This document shows positions 33,546 through 45,539 of a stretch of 64,000 nucleotides of DNA, piece after piece (the stretch's first letter is position 1; the number at the start of each line of letters is the position of its first letter). The stretch covers positions 3,224,001 to 3,288,000 of the forward strand of contig JARFIW010000139.1 in NCBI GenBank assembly GCA_036346225.1, in the 5' to 3' direction. This DNA comes from Platerodrilus igneus (taxonomy: Eukaryota > Arthropoda > Insecta > Coleoptera > Lycidae). Under the pieces are notes generated by a model. The model saw only the letters and a program-made list of their open reading frames with translations, ran no database searches and was not told where the DNA came from. The translations under genes were made by a program, and so were the position numbers.

Positions 33546-34060
33546 ACTCTTTACAGTTGACCTTGTTAAACGGACGACGAGCGGGAAAGGAAGAAAAAAA
33601 CGAAATCAATAACGGAATGCTCGGCCGAATCACATGTAACAAAGAGGGAAAAGAAAGAAAATAACCGCTACGTTAACACTGACGACGATTGGGGGGCACA
33701 ATCCAATGCATCCTGAAAAAAGTGGTTAGTAGATACACGACATATGAATTCGAACAGAACACTAGTCTGTCCAATAAAATAATATACAACACATGAGGTT
33801 TATTTTAGCATCTTTTTACATATTTATACCTCGTATCGCACTAATAAAAAATATCACATATAAATATAAATCTGGTACGAATCTTATCTACATACTTACT
33901 ACATTGACGATAGCCAGTTCGCTTTCAGAGAATCTACTAAACCTAAGGAACAAAGTACATATTTACAATAGTGTCTTTAGGCGCAATCAACAAACCAGTA
34001 ACAATAACTAATCAAGTACCACAGCAGTAGTTAGGAATATCGGGTGAGGGACGGAGGGCG
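33546..34060. other. Gene-free stretch
   Basis: No supported feature; the short frame 33793-34011 has no motif. Confidence 0.3.
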
Positions 34061-34063
34061 CAT

Positions 34064-34520
34064 TTGCACCCTCCACCTCCGCGTCCACCGCTATCTCCAC
34101 CGCCACCTCCACCGCCACCTCCACCTTCACCTTCACCTTCACCTTCACCTTCACCTTCACCTTCACCTTCACCTTCACCTTCACCTTCACCTTCACCTTC
34201 ACCTTCACCTTTACCTTACCTTTACCTTCATCTTCACCTTCACCTTCACCTTCACCTTCACCTTCACCTTCACCTTCACCTTCACCTTCACCTTCACCTT
34301 CACCTTCACCTCCACATCCACCTTTACCTCCACCTCCACCTCCACCTTCATCTTTACCTCCACATCCACCTTCACCTCCGCCTTCACCTCCACCTCCTCC
34401 ACCTCTACCTCCACCTCCACTTCCACCTCCACCTACACCTCTACCTTCATTTTTACCTCTAGCGCCACCTCTACCTTTACATCTCTCCACCTCCACCTCG
34501 AGGAACACTGCACCGTCACC
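34064..34520. repeat. Hexanucleotide (CACCTT/CACCTC)n array
   Basis: Nearly pure CACCTT repeats from about 34121 to 34312, with CACCTC/CGCCAC variants on both sides. Because six is a multiple of three, several frames stay open and give two-residue repeats (Ser-Pro, Leu-His, Thr-Phe on the + strand; Glu-Gly, Lys-Val on the reverse). These frames are by-products of the array and not genes. Confidence 0.95.
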
Positions 34521-34552
34521 TCTACCGCCACTTAGAGAAAAAATTTTATTTG

Positions 34553-34612
34553 AAGCAGGATTTGAACCCGGACCGCCTGCATCATGAAGAACAGGTACTA
34601 CACTACGGAGTC
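34553..34612 (-). repeat. tRNA-like promoter remnant, possible SINE head
   Basis: The reverse strand reads ctccgtagtgtagtacctgt, a D-arm/A-box-like stretch, and 30 bases later gtccgggttcaaatcctgc, a near-perfect B box (GGTTCAAATCC). The acceptor and anticodon arms do not fold as a tRNA. It differs from the SINE family elsewhere in the window. It directly abuts the hexanucleotide array. Confidence 0.45.
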
Positions 34613-34655
34613 TATCAAAATTATTGCATATCTCGTATTATTGTTAAGTGCACAG

Positions 34656-34779
34656 ATTCAGTTTTAATTTAAAGATTAACTTTAGAGGGCATTTAAATAT
34701 GAAAAATGTCAGGGTGTTTAAGAAACAGTTTGTAAGTTCAACTTTAATTTAAAGATTAACTTATGAATGCATTTAAATT
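34656..34779 (+). repeat. Two copies of a 44-base unit (80-base period)
   Basis: The word tttaatttaaagattaactt followed by gcatttaaat occurs at 34662-34697 and again at 34742-34777. Nothing else marks the segment. Confidence 0.6.
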
Positions 34780-35439
34780 TCAGTGTAGCCTGAAATATAA
34801 AAACAAGAATGATCGGGCTCAATCGGCAAGTAGGCGGGGTATTACCAAAATAACAGTAAAGGATAGGCTTGAAATAAAAGTACACATTAATTTAGAATGA
34901 AAGAACCATGTAACAGAAAAACGTCTAATTAGGCAACATGTTACATAAAAAAAGGAAACCCACTTAAAAAAAACTACCCCTTTCCTTTGTCATACTCTTC
35001 AAAAGAATTTCTATAGTATAAGATAAAGGGTATGACGGCAACATTATTTAATACCTTTCTAAATTTCCCACTACTAATTTAGGTGGTATCGTCTTCCATG
35101 TCTATGAATCCAGAAAAATTTACACCCAAAACTAACTAGGATATACAAAAAAAATTAATTTGACACAACCAGCAAAAGAAATGAACTGAGGGTTGCTATT
35201 TAACCACCACAAGTATACTATATGGACAAATTATTAGTTTGGATACGAAGTGCGCATTTCGTATTTGACAAAAAATCAAAAAAACTAATCAGTAAAACTA
35301 ATCATAAAACTTGTGAGTTTCTTTTGACAAATGTTTTTGTTTTTGTTTCAAAATTGCACATCGTACCTGTAGGACGCTTCTAATGTTTATGTATAGCAAT
35401 TAACAATAGCCCTACGTTTCCAAGTTTATTGGCACATAA
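34780..35439. other. Gene-free stretch
   Basis: AT-rich; no frame, repeat or RNA gene recognised. Confidence 0.3.
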
Positions 35440-36030
35440 CTACACTAAACGCTAATAAAGGGTAATCTCTTGATGTACATACAAAGAAAACAAGTCATAT
35501 ACCTGCACGTGGCTGGCTCTTTATCTTACACGCCAGTGGACGTGACACTGCACAGAATCGTCCCGGTAGTCGGACCCATTTACCCAATTACCATAACGGC
35601 AACAGCGATCTACGAGTAAAAAGCACCAGTTGGCCTGTGGCAACAAACAGCCGGACCTACATAAAAAAAATTGGCCTACAGTAAAGACCTATAAGATAAT
35701 CTTATTAGTATGAGTAAGCGCGGGAGAACATACCGATGCACCCAAGATATCCGCCACTTGTCAACAAGGAAAAAAACGTGCATCGCTCTTGAAGTACCAA
35801 AACGAGTAAATCGAAATTACTACCAAGCACGAGCTGCAGCGTCAGATTCCATTCGTTTTTGAAAGCAGAATTCAACATTCAAACCTCGCGTTATCACAAC
35901 ATGCCAAGAGGTGATTAGAAACCCGAAACACTCATCAAATAGTACAATACCTTATTTCGACGAGTTTGTAGGTTGTAGCATTTAGGAAGTAATTCTACGT
36001 TGTCAAAATATGTAGCAAGCCAGCGGAGAT
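35440..36030 (-). repeat. Interspersed repeat IR-4, copy 1
   Basis: The reverse complement aligns with 47420-47990: ttcaagagcgatgcacgttt, then gacaagtggcggatatcttg, then tgccgttatggtaattgggt, and gtgataacgcgagg further 5'. Divergence is moderate, with small indels. No coding frame survives in either copy. Confidence 0.75.
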
Positions 36031-37060
36031 CTAGAACAAGGTACAGACTATTTCATTTAGAACGGAGACTTTCCAAATCCCAGCAAATGAGTTTTATTGA
36101 TAATATAATAAACCGACCTATTGTAAGAAAGTGAAATATACAGGATGGTATTAAAATATTGAAAAGTAGAAACAGAATCTATGTGAATGAATAATGAATT
36201 AAAAGTAAAAAGCTGTATTTTAATTTATACCAAAAATAAACGTAACAGTCTGCATCGGTCGACAGACGCTTTTAAACTGAACAACTTGAAGTTTAACTTT
36301 CTTTTCATTACTCGAACTTTCTCCCGTCGATTTAATTACGGCTATCATTTTCTGTCAGTACGTAATAGACACCATTTTTGATTACGTCACAACTGTCAAT
36401 TTTAACCTAACTTAACATAGTCTAACGTAAGTACTTGTCAAACACCTTGAATCGCACGAACCATTAAAAGACTTTTATGTTTTAACTACACCATGTTTTG
36501 ACTACCTAACCCCTTATTTTAAGTGAGCGTGATAGCGGTAGTACAAACTAATTTTAATAAATAATTTTAGCGGAAGTTCCAAATACATAAATAAAGCAAG
36601 TGCAAGACAAAAGTATTTACCAATTCAGCATCGACTGCAGAAGATCAACAGGAAACCACTCTTCTACTAGATTCAAAAAGGGCACCCTTAATAAATATAG
36701 CTATTGGTGGCGGCGGACGAGTTCGACAGGTGGCTGCTTATTTTGGAACGGCGACACAAGTTTTAATTATATATTGGAAACAACACCTTTCAAAGCAAAG
36801 TACGAAAAGCAACTAAATATGTAACTTTACTTTCAACATCTGCGAGTTATCAACTAGATAAATAAACTATATAACAAGTGTTAGAATTTCTATTTTAACT
36901 AAAATTACCTTGATGGCGTCAACATACCGCCCACCCAAAACAATGTTTTGATAAAAAATACAAAAGCAAAAAAAACACAAATGAAATAACTTAATTAAAA
37001 TATAATAACTCCAAACAAAATAAGTAAATTAACTTTTAGTAATGAAAGAATAAAAAATTG
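36031..37060. other. Gene-free stretch, expected site of a BEL/Pao 3' LTR
   Basis: It lies 3' of the reverse-strand BEL/Pao integrase, so an LTR could be here, but no second copy was found in the window to confirm it. Small frames at 36187-36381 and 36600-36824 lack motifs. Confidence 0.3.
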
Positions 37061-38503
37061 TTATTCAAAATCTAACAGCGGTAGGGTTGCCATTTTACAT
37101 AGAGGTCTGACATAAACTCCTGTACTAGTTTTAATTTTGGCAACTCTAACTCTGCCATCCTTGCTAGGATAAATCTCAAGAATTTTTCCAAATGGCCAGG
37201 ACAACGGGGGTGTGTCACTAACCTTTAATAGAACAATATCACCAACCTTTATATTTGGTTGATTTGCATACCATTTTTGTCGCGGCATTAGCGTGTGTAA
37301 ATACTCGCTTGACCATTGGCGCCAGAATGACTGGGTAGCTTGTTGAAGTAAATGGTAGCGATCCACACATTAAAAAATGACCCGGAGTGAGGTAATGCGT
37401 ACCTTCATTTGGATCTGATAAAATAGAACCTAGCGGACGACTGTTCATTATTGCCTCTACGCGGGTAATAATAGTAGTCATTTCTTCAAAAGTAAGGATC
37501 CTAGGATCTAAGACTCTGTGCAAATGATGCTTAGCGGATTTGACACCCGATTCCCATAACCACCCAAAATGCGGAGCAGATAGTGGGTTAAAGTTCCATT
37601 TAATTCTGATAGTAGAAACGTGATCAGCGATAGCGGTATTAGAGTTCTTTAACATTTTATAAACATCGGCGAAATAATTGGACGCGCCCTTAAAATTAGT
37701 GCCGCAATCACAAAATATTTCGTGGCACAAACCTCTGCGAGCAACAAATCTATCTAAGGCAGCAAGAAATGCAGGGGTGGATAGACCCGATACGAATTCT
37801 AGATGTACCGCCTTGGTAGCTAGACAAACGAATATGGCCAAATAACCTTTTGATTGCGGAGCATTTCTTCTGTGACTTTCTTTGATTGTCCAAGGTCCAG
37901 CAAAATCAATCCCCGTTTTCCAGAACGGACACGATTGCTGAACTCTAGCTTTTGGCAAATTTGTCATTTGCGGTTCACAGGTTTGAGCCTTTAACCTATA
38001 ACAGCGCATGCATTTATAAATACGATGACGTATTAATTGACGAATTCCGGGAATCCAATATTGACATTGAATGAGAGATTGCATTAGACGCAGACCTCCG
38101 TGCAACGTTATTTTATGTGTATAATCGCATATTAAAACCGCCAGATGGGAATCTCTCGGAATTAATATGGGATGCTTGGCGTCATAGGGAAGAGTCGTAT
38201 TCACAAGACGACCGCCCACCCTGAGCAAGTTTTGATTATCTAGAAACGGAGTTAACTTTTGTAACGAAGGAGAACATAACTGATTTGTTTTTACTTGGTG
38301 TATTTCATTAGAATGTAGTCCATGTAGTCCAATTTTCGCCTTTTTGCATGCATTTCCTCTAATTCCAGCTGCCTTTTTCTCCCACTTACAGCGTATGGCG
38401 AGCATAATGGGGAAAGTTCCTTAAGTGTAGATGGGTAGACTTTGCTACCAATACTTACACGTTGTCTTACAACCTCAGGGCAAATATTATGTGTATCATT
38501 CAA
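37061..38503 (-). pseudogene. BEL/Pao integrase and C-terminal domain, broken
   Basis: The integrase domain of a BEL/Pao Pol polyprotein. The long frame 38405-37239 shows the BEL-type landmarks LRVGGRLVNTTL, then HKITLHGGLRLMQSL (zinc-domain His pair), C-M-R-C, the core GIDFAGP with the first catalytic Asp, LATKAVHLEFVSGLST, FCDCGTNFKGA with the second, PHFGWLWESGVKSAKHHLHR with the Glu, and EAIMNSRPLG ... LTPGHFL. After a frame change and short deletion near 37370, frame 37366-37061 holds the C-terminal W-x-x-W-S-x-E-Y-L ... GDIVLLKVSDTPPLSWPFGK ... RVRVAKIKT domain. All three catalytic residues are kept, but RT and gag are missing upstream. Confidence 0.9.
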
Positions 38504-38539
38504 CCCTTATTCCGAAATAATTGTTTTTTAGGATAGTAA

Positions 38540-39691
38540 AACATGATGCTGCAGATTGCGTAAAATATGTATTACCATGCTTTAATGTAGCACCTGTGTA
38601 ATATTGTTATCTTATCCCGGCTGCTTTTTTCCTCTATTATCTCCAAGCAATTTATAGGTTAATAGTCACAATTATAAGCCGAAAGCGCATACATTATGAA
38701 TTTTTTCCTTTCTTCTGGTTTTTTGGAAGTATTTGCAAGTCAGTTAACTTTTTTGTGTTGCTGTTCCCCTCAATATACGTATTGTGGGAGGGTGTTATAC
38801 ACTAAACAGCAGCTATTTTAAAGCTTGTCTGAAAGCTTACTGCACATTTTGGGAAGTGGCCCGGGTACATGGCTGCCTTTAGGAAGTATAACTTACATTC
38901 TCCCAATAAGTCTAAACAATCTTTTAACGGATTATACACCTGGTCCTCACTGACATAATTCCCAGTTACGCAGTTGTATATTGTTGCTTCCAATCGCTAA
39001 TACCGTGATCTTTAGCCAAAGTAGACGCGAATGCATCCTTTAAGCGTACATCTGGATAACATAGAAAATCTAGTATATAATTTCCAAGTTGTCTATTAAC
39101 ACCCGGACTTGTTATTTTACACACAAATTTGTTGTATATTTTAATTCTTGCAAAAGCTATTAGCCATGTTAAACTTTCGATTCCCATAGTTTTATCGTTA
39201 TCAACTATAATATTTCTGTTTTCTTCGTATTCGTCCTTGTAGCAAAAGTTATGATTTGTAATTAAATAAATTACACATCTCCGACTTACTAAAAATACCA
39301 ACAAAATCCTGGGTTATATCCACATCAAAACAATTGTAATCTTCTTTTTTGAACCCGTTTAATATATGTGGTAGTTCTTCCAATAAAGTTTCCAACTTAA
39401 CATCTGCTACTTCCACTTTGTACGACACGCATGTCGGATTGTTAATTTTTTTATTAATTTTCTCGAAACCTACTTGTTCGATAATTTCTTGTACTCCGTG
39501 CCCCATCTTGTTAGTTCTTTCCAAAGAAAAAAAGTGTTGCTTTAACACCAACCTAGCGGAAACAAATCAGTCGAACATTTCCCGTAGGTAGCTGCTAAAT
39601 GCGGCACAAATTTCTTTTGTTTTAGAATAAAGATCCTTTTGTTTAGAGATGTTTGCCCGGAGTCAGAAAGTTCGCAAATTTTAACTAGCAT
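38540..39691 (-). pseudogene. Unidentified decayed protein, possibly rolling-circle-initiator-like (copy 1)
   Basis: A single protein of roughly 380 codons can be followed on the reverse strand through at least four frames: MLVKICELSDSGQTSLNKRI (from 39691); then 39551-39249 with FSLERTNKMGHGVQEIIEQV and FDVDITQDFVGIFSK; 39304-38966 with MGIESLTWLIAFARIKIYNK and TSPGVNRQLGNYILDFLCYP; 38993-38802 with EATIYNCVTGNY; and a last piece with IMYALSAYNCDYLPINCLEI near 38690-38641. The D-x-D-x-T-x-D-F block and the R-x-K-I-Y-N-K-F block resemble the motif pair of Rep_trans-type replication initiators, but the likeness is short and no certain active site is visible. I recall similar uncharacterised ORFs from insect genomes. 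A second damaged copy lies at 40060-40371 and 42731-42760. Confidence 0.45.
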
Positions 39692-40059
39692 TATATTATT
39701 GCAGAATGGTTCAGTAAATCGTATGTGTAGGGTACCAGTCAGTATCTGTTAGCCTTATAAGAAATATTAACAATATCGGTAACCAAATTATTGTTGTACC
39801 TATTTTCTGTCAGCAACAACAATCTAAATCGCTCCTTTGTTGGTTTCACTTTATGTCCAAGAAGTTAAGGAACGTTAATTACTTTAAAGGAACTCATGTT
39901 TACCGTTTTAGCTACTGTCAAATACTAAATTATTTAAGAACGATGCTCCCTTATACATATGCACTATAGAACGAGAGCCAATAGTTGCTGAAGACATCCG
40001 AACGAAGTTAGGAAGTAGGACAAAAACTAAAGTAAAAGGTAAATTCGAAAGAGCGTAAG

Positions 40060-40371
40060 CGTATATGGAAAAGCTAGGACACGCGTACTTTTTAGATTGA
40101 ACCGAAAGTTGTCAAGAACACACCCAAACAAAGTCCGACCGCCAGGATTGCGGCTTACCCCGCCCCAGTGCGTACCCTGGCATGACTCGGTGCGTACCCC
40201 CGACAAATGCGCAATAAGGTTCCATTTCGGCTTGTCAACGCATTTTGGAAGTACAATTTCCTATCTTCCAACAGAAGTTATTTTAATGGGCAAAACACAT
40301 TTTCTACCATACAACAGCTTTCGACCGCATAGTTATATATTGTTGCTTCTTGCATCCTAATACCATGTTCC
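40060..40371 (-). pseudogene. Unidentified decayed protein, copy 2, part beyond the piggyBac insertion
   Basis: Reading on the reverse strand across the removed piggyBac (TTAA at 40372-40375), the flanks give SLVKEHG then EATIYNY, matching STLAKDHG and EATIYNC of copy 1. Further on come FCPLK and RKLYFQNA, matching YNPLK and CKLYFLKA. The rest is strongly decayed, and the GC-rich stretch at 40110-40215 is not alignable. The piggyBac target TTAA lies within a Val-Lys codon pair of this old gene. Confidence 0.5.
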
Positions 40372-40375
40372 TTAA
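40372..40375. repeat. TTAA target duplication, left
   Basis: TTAA directly precedes the terminal repeat CCCTAGAATACTGGA; the matching copy is at 42731-42734. Confidence 0.9.
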
Positions 40376-42730
40376 CCCTAGAATACTGGACATTCATAAA
40401 ATTTACGACTGTCAATATATTTCGGTGCCTTTCGGATATTTCCGATATACATTCATGTTTGATACGTTCTGTACCTTCCTCTTCAGTGCCATAGTAAGCA
40501 TTAGTGAGTTCAGGTGTGAAAAATTTGTTCCCGATCTTATATATTCTGCACAGCCGTCGTAAGAATTACGAAAGTCCCGTATTTCCGTTATAATTAATGA
40601 TTTTGTGTTTTTTTATGAATTGTTATATTTGAGTACTGTTTTGACTTGCTGTAAGTATGGTATTGCACATTTTGATAACTTTAGTATAAAATAAATATTC
40701 CTTAGAAAAATGGCATCTAAAAATAACTGTCTGATGAAGAATTGGAAGCTATTGTTCAAAGGATTATGAATGGAGAAGAAAGTGATCCTGAACCTTTCGA
40801 GGATAGCGGTAGTGACTGGGAAGAAGACAACGTTGAAGTCGAAGTGCCTGATTCCAGTGAAAATAGCGATGGTGAATATAATCCGGAAATAACACAAAAT
40901 ACAGAAGATTTACATGAAGTAGGTGGTAGTGAAGATTCACATATCCCTGAGCATACTGATAACAGTGCATCATATAGTAATAATAGTATTCATTTACCTG
41001 CTATTTCACGAAATACTAACTATATTATCCGTCTGAATAAAAGACGATTGAAAGGAAAAAACGGTTATAAGTGGTCAACCGTAATATCTAAAATGTCCAA
41101 AAGAACGGGTGCTCAAAATAGTATTCATTTTATGGCTGGCACCAAGGGTGAAGCTACAAAGTATCATGTAATTGATGAATACTTTCTTCATTTTTTTCTG
41201 AGAACATTATAGAAACTATTCTTCAATATACAAATGATGAAATAACCAAACAAGCTGAAAAATGCACAACAGGGCATGCTAATGTTTCATCACTCGCCAA
41301 CGATGAACTTATGGCTTTGTTTGCAGTATTAATACTTGCAGCTGCTAAAAAAGACAATCATTTATCTTCAAGGCATATGTTTGACAGCAATATCTCTGGA
41401 ACTTTCTATAAAGCGTGTATGAGTTGCGAGCGTTTTAATTTTTTGATAAATTGTCTTAGATTTGACGAAAAAGAAACACGGGAAGAGAGAAAGATAAATG
41501 ATGCTTTTGCACATATACGTGAAATATGGGATATTTTTATAGAGACATGTAGGACCTCCTATACACCATTATCTTATCTAACTATAGATGAACAACTATT
41601 AGGATTTCGCGGGCGATGTCCATTTCGTATGTAAATGCCAAACAAGCCTAATAAGTACGGCATAAAGACTGTAATGATGTGCGATTCTTCATCAAAGTAT
41701 ATGATAGATGCTAGTTCATATTTGGGAAAGAAAACACCAAATAATGGCCTACCCCTGGGAACGTATTATGTAACGGAACTATCAAAATCGGTATATGGCA
41801 CTAACAGAAACCTCACCATAGATAACTGGTTTACCTCCATAGGACTTGCAGATGAGTTACTAAAAGATCCATACAAGTTAACTCTAATTGGAACATTGCG
41901 TAAAAATAAAAAAGAGTTTCCCAGAGAAATGTTAGAGGTAAAGAATAGAAATCCAAATTCGTCACTTTTTTGTTTCGATAAAAAGAAAACTCTAGTTTCC
42001 TATATGCCTAAAAAAAACAAAATCGTTTTACTACTTTCGACAATGCACGAAGGAGCAGAAGTTTCAAGAGAGAATAGTAAACCATCAATCATTTTGAATT
42101 ACAACGAAACAAAGAGTGGAGTGGATACTTTCGACCAAATGTGTTCGAATATGAGTTGTACCAGAAAAACGCGAAGGTGGCCACTATGTATTTTCTTTGG
42201 AATGATGAGTATGGCTAGCATCAATTCTTATGTTTTATATACCTACAACAATTTAAAAGTCCAAAGGAAACCCCTCTCTCGGTATCAATATATGATCGAA
42301 CTGAGTAACCTATTAGCAAGGCCATGGATGGAGAAACGTTTAAATATAAAAACTTTGCGCCGTGAACTTCGTTTGGATATATGTAAAATTTTAAATATAA
42401 CTCTAGAAAAAGATAGTACTATTCCCCAACGAAAGAAAAGAAAGATTTGTTTTTACTGCCCAAGTCAAAAACGCCGAATGACCACTACATATTGCCAACA
42501 ATGCAGGGAGGCTATTTGTGGAGAACATCGCGGCAGTATTTGCTCACAGTGTTCTACTGAATGTTAAAAACTATGTTCTTTTTAAGTCAAATAATAAACA
42601 AATGTGTATAGAATATTTCATTATTTTGATAATTTATTTTTGAACAAATTTTTGTTTCATTTACTTGAAGAAGTAAATAATACGATAGTCCAGTAATGAC
42701 GTATATTTAAAGTAATCCAGTATTCTAGGG
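40376..42730 (+). mobile_element. piggyBac element with perfect terminal repeats
   Basis: A 2,355-base element with perfect 15-base inverted ends (CCCTAGAATACTGGA at 40376-40390; its complement at 42716-42730) and TTAA on both sides. It carries one transposase gene. The family always inserts at TTAA and excises precisely, which matches the clean host junction. The exact ends and the small number of gene defects point to a fairly young copy. It interrupts the second copy of an unidentified decayed protein. Confidence 0.95.
40710..42567 (+). pseudogene. piggyBac transposase with few defects
   Basis: The transposase cuts and inserts the element at TTAA using three Asp residues. An ATG at 40710 starts MASKN; a one-base shift leads into an acidic N-terminal region (frame from 40730, SDEELEAIV, then EDSGSDWEED). 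A T-run near 41188-41196 has lost a base, shifting into frame 41193-42567. All three catalytic Asp residues are present: YLTIDEQLLGFRG (about 41581), NLTIDNWFTS (41818) and KSGVDTFDQM (42121). A nonsense codon at 41632-41634 interrupts CPFRM/MPNKPNKYGIK. The C-terminus has the Cys-rich zinc-binding tail C-x2-C ... C-x2-C ... H-R-G-S-I-C-x2-C. Two frame changes and one stop are the only lesions I see. Confidence 0.92.
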
Positions 42731-42760
42731 TTAACCAAACTAGATCTAAATGTAGTCTAT
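42731..42760 (-). pseudogene. Copy 2 of the unidentified protein, short flank beyond piggyBac
   Basis: Just outside the right TTAA the reverse strand reads TFRSS then continues through TTAA into LVKEHG, aligning with AFASTLAKDHG of copy 1. Upstream similarity (to about 42950) is too weak to follow. Confidence 0.4.
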
Positions 42761-43139
42761 AATGAGCATCAATTGTATGATATCCTATCTGTTAGCTAGT
42801 TATACGTAATTTAATCTTCGTTTATTCGAGTTAAACATTTGTATTTAATACGTTAATTACTTCATCACGATTTAGACATCATTCAGTAATCTGAGATTGA
42901 CCCCTGCAACTCCCGAAATTTAGCTACTCCTTCGGTAAATTTTGTGGACGCGTGGCACGTAATTTCGAGAAGTATAAAGTTTATTGATTTTTTCATATTT
43001 TTTGTAAAATTAAATTTTAACCCCAAGATAGTATATTTACTAAAATTACCCGGAAATGAACGAGGGGTATATATTTCAAATGCTTAAAGAGAGAAGTACT
43101 TGTCATACTATGTTTACTGAGGTTTTATATTTATAGTGT

Positions 43140-44480
43140 TCGACTCATATAGCATAAGGCGTATCTTTTATCAAAAGTCTAAAATTTATTAAGGGTAGAT
43201 GTATACATTGAAATCCCGGGTTCTCAAAATCACGGTTTTAATACTGAAAGAAGTCTTCGAATACAATTAAGATTTTTATGCATTTGAATTAATTAAAATT
43301 GAATCCCTAAAAGTTCAGTCACCTTTATTAAAATATATAAAGAAACAAAGTTTATTATATTAATTTCCATTTCTCTCCAGCAAACTGGAATCAGATCCCC
43401 TGTAAAGCTAAATTGAAGTTCTCTAATTTCCGTTGCTCGAAAATGCGGAGAAAGGTTTTTCTCGGTTTAGTTACGGTTTACAATTCAAACTATCCTTGAA
43501 CTTTATAGTTTCGCATTTCTGAATTTTCACATTCTGCGGTTACTGGAGAAACTACATAAAGCATAACACACAATTCTGTTTTAAACTTTCCATTTTGAAG
43601 AAAATTTCATCGAACCAATGCTTCTTTAATATTTAATTTTTTTTTAAATTACTAATTACGATTATATAAAGCTGTTTTTTTCTAATTTCATCTATAAGCA
43701 CTAATTTGACTACAAATTGCAATTCTTTGTGTTCCTGACGTAAAAGGGGCTGCCTCCTTAGAACACGTTATAGTTAGATCCGTTACTATAAGTGAACGAC
43801 ATCGCGTAGTTGCGATTTCTGATGATGAAATCGCTAATATACTTGCAATTTGTATTTACAGTAATGTTAGTCAATGAAATTTAAGCTTTACAAGCGCGTA
43901 CGAAATTTATTTTCCCAAGTGCCTGTGGAGGTTTATCGAATTTAGTAGGAAAGCGGTTGCTAATTAGCGAATCAAAGCAGAGAAGCATATTTATTTGTGT
44001 ACACTTTGCGGCAACGCAAATTGGAATATGCTAAGTTGTTTGCAATTTATGTTGTTTCTGAGTTATCAGTTTATCTTTTACATAAACTTCCCTTTAATGG
44101 CAAACCTTTATGATACCGATAGTTTAGAATTTTATATACATAAAGTTACGTTTATCGCCGAAAATTTATTTTTCCTAAAGATCACAGACCTCGAAGAAGA
44201 ATTTTCTGCGTACATAAGTGTCGCTGAGCAAAACAGTCACATTAAAAATTGAGAGAAAATGCCGATATCGATTTGTAAAATCAGAAAAAGGGAGGGACTA
44301 TCTCAGCAAACAAGGTCTTTCAGAGCAAAATAAATTTAATTTGATTATTTTACAATATAGATCCAAATAGTGTGTTACGCTAAGAAATACGGTTTTAGGA
44401 TTGCTTTAGATCTTCTCGAATTTGTTAAAGGACGTTATACAAATTTATCACACTTACGTAGTGATAAATATTTCAGTACC
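43140..44480 (-). repeat. Interspersed repeat IR-1, long copy
   Basis: Parallel to 21247-22604 and reverse to 12235-13450 and 51140-52190. Landmarks are gaaatcccgggttctcaaaa, acaaagtttattatattaat, tggaatcagatcccctg, ctcgaaaatgcgg, the catttcatctataagcac region and gagagaaaatgccg near 44251. A purely noncoding copy. Confidence 0.75.
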
Positions 44481-45449
44481 TGTGTAGAAGTATGCAATCA
44501 ACTATATTCCTAACTAACTGACCGATAAGCACGTAACATGCAAATAAGTGACATACACGCATAAAATACCCCTCGATCAACAATGGGCTGGTCCAACTAC
44601 CTTCCAATACAAATTAGAACAGTCCGAATGTACAATACAAACACATCTCGGAATAAGTGGAGCCATAAACGCTACAGCAAACCACTTCTTTTTGTACTCT
44701 CTTTAAAAACCCAAAAACTTCTTGAAGGGAACTTATGAATGGTGCAAAGACGGAAGTTATTTTGCTCCTCGTGGACTAATGGCTTTCCTTCAGATTATCT
44801 CATTGTGAACATGAAATTTAATGGATTAAAATGAAGTGAATTCTCACAACACTACGAACATGATCCCATCATAACACAGCTTTGACAGAATCCATTTCCA
44901 AAGTCACGCCAATAGGGTCACATGACACCAACAAGCACGCCAGGATTGGAAACTCTCCGTCATCAAACCGGTTCAATTTCTACCAACGGAGGAAACCGCC
45001 ATACTTCAGCGTCAATTGATCCGCCGCTAGGTATCAAAGTTATAGAAATCCGATTGCCGTGGCTAGGGTTATTTACAAACATGTACTTCACCACGCACAT
45101 GACACATGACCCAGATCTTCGTCGTGAAGCCGAAACATCCAGTTCTTCAACATAGACACGCGTTTTGCAACTTTACAATCTAAAGTGCTTTTAGATCTAG
45201 TGTTAAAGACGTTTGCAATTTAATTACGTACACAAAAACATTTGTACTTATTTCTTGTGCGTGTCATGCCTCTAATGTAAATGTATAATAAGTTCATATC
45301 AATATTTTAACTTGTAAATAAATGTTATCTCTGTTAGTATGAAGCATTGACAATGTGGCTCCAGGCAACCAGAACACCACATTGTGACCCTGACGTCATG
45401 ATTCAAAAGGCTAATGCAACAGAGTCATTACCGGTTAATTTAAATGATT
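44481..45449. other. Gene-free stretch
   Basis: No supported gene. It lies 5' of the gag remnant that follows and could include its leader or LTR, but no direct repeat was found on the other side. Confidence 0.3.
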
Positions 45450-45539
45450 AAACACCATTTAAACAGTTTTAAATGACCGAGCAAGTAAACAGGGTTTTCC
45501 CGCCAGCTCTAAATTTCAGGTCAGCGGGTGCAGGATTAT

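Noticed and set aside
34008..34535. Four long overlapping open frames on both strands in the hexanucleotide array
   Set aside because: They arise because a six-base repeat without stops stays open in several frames; they encode only two-residue repeats.
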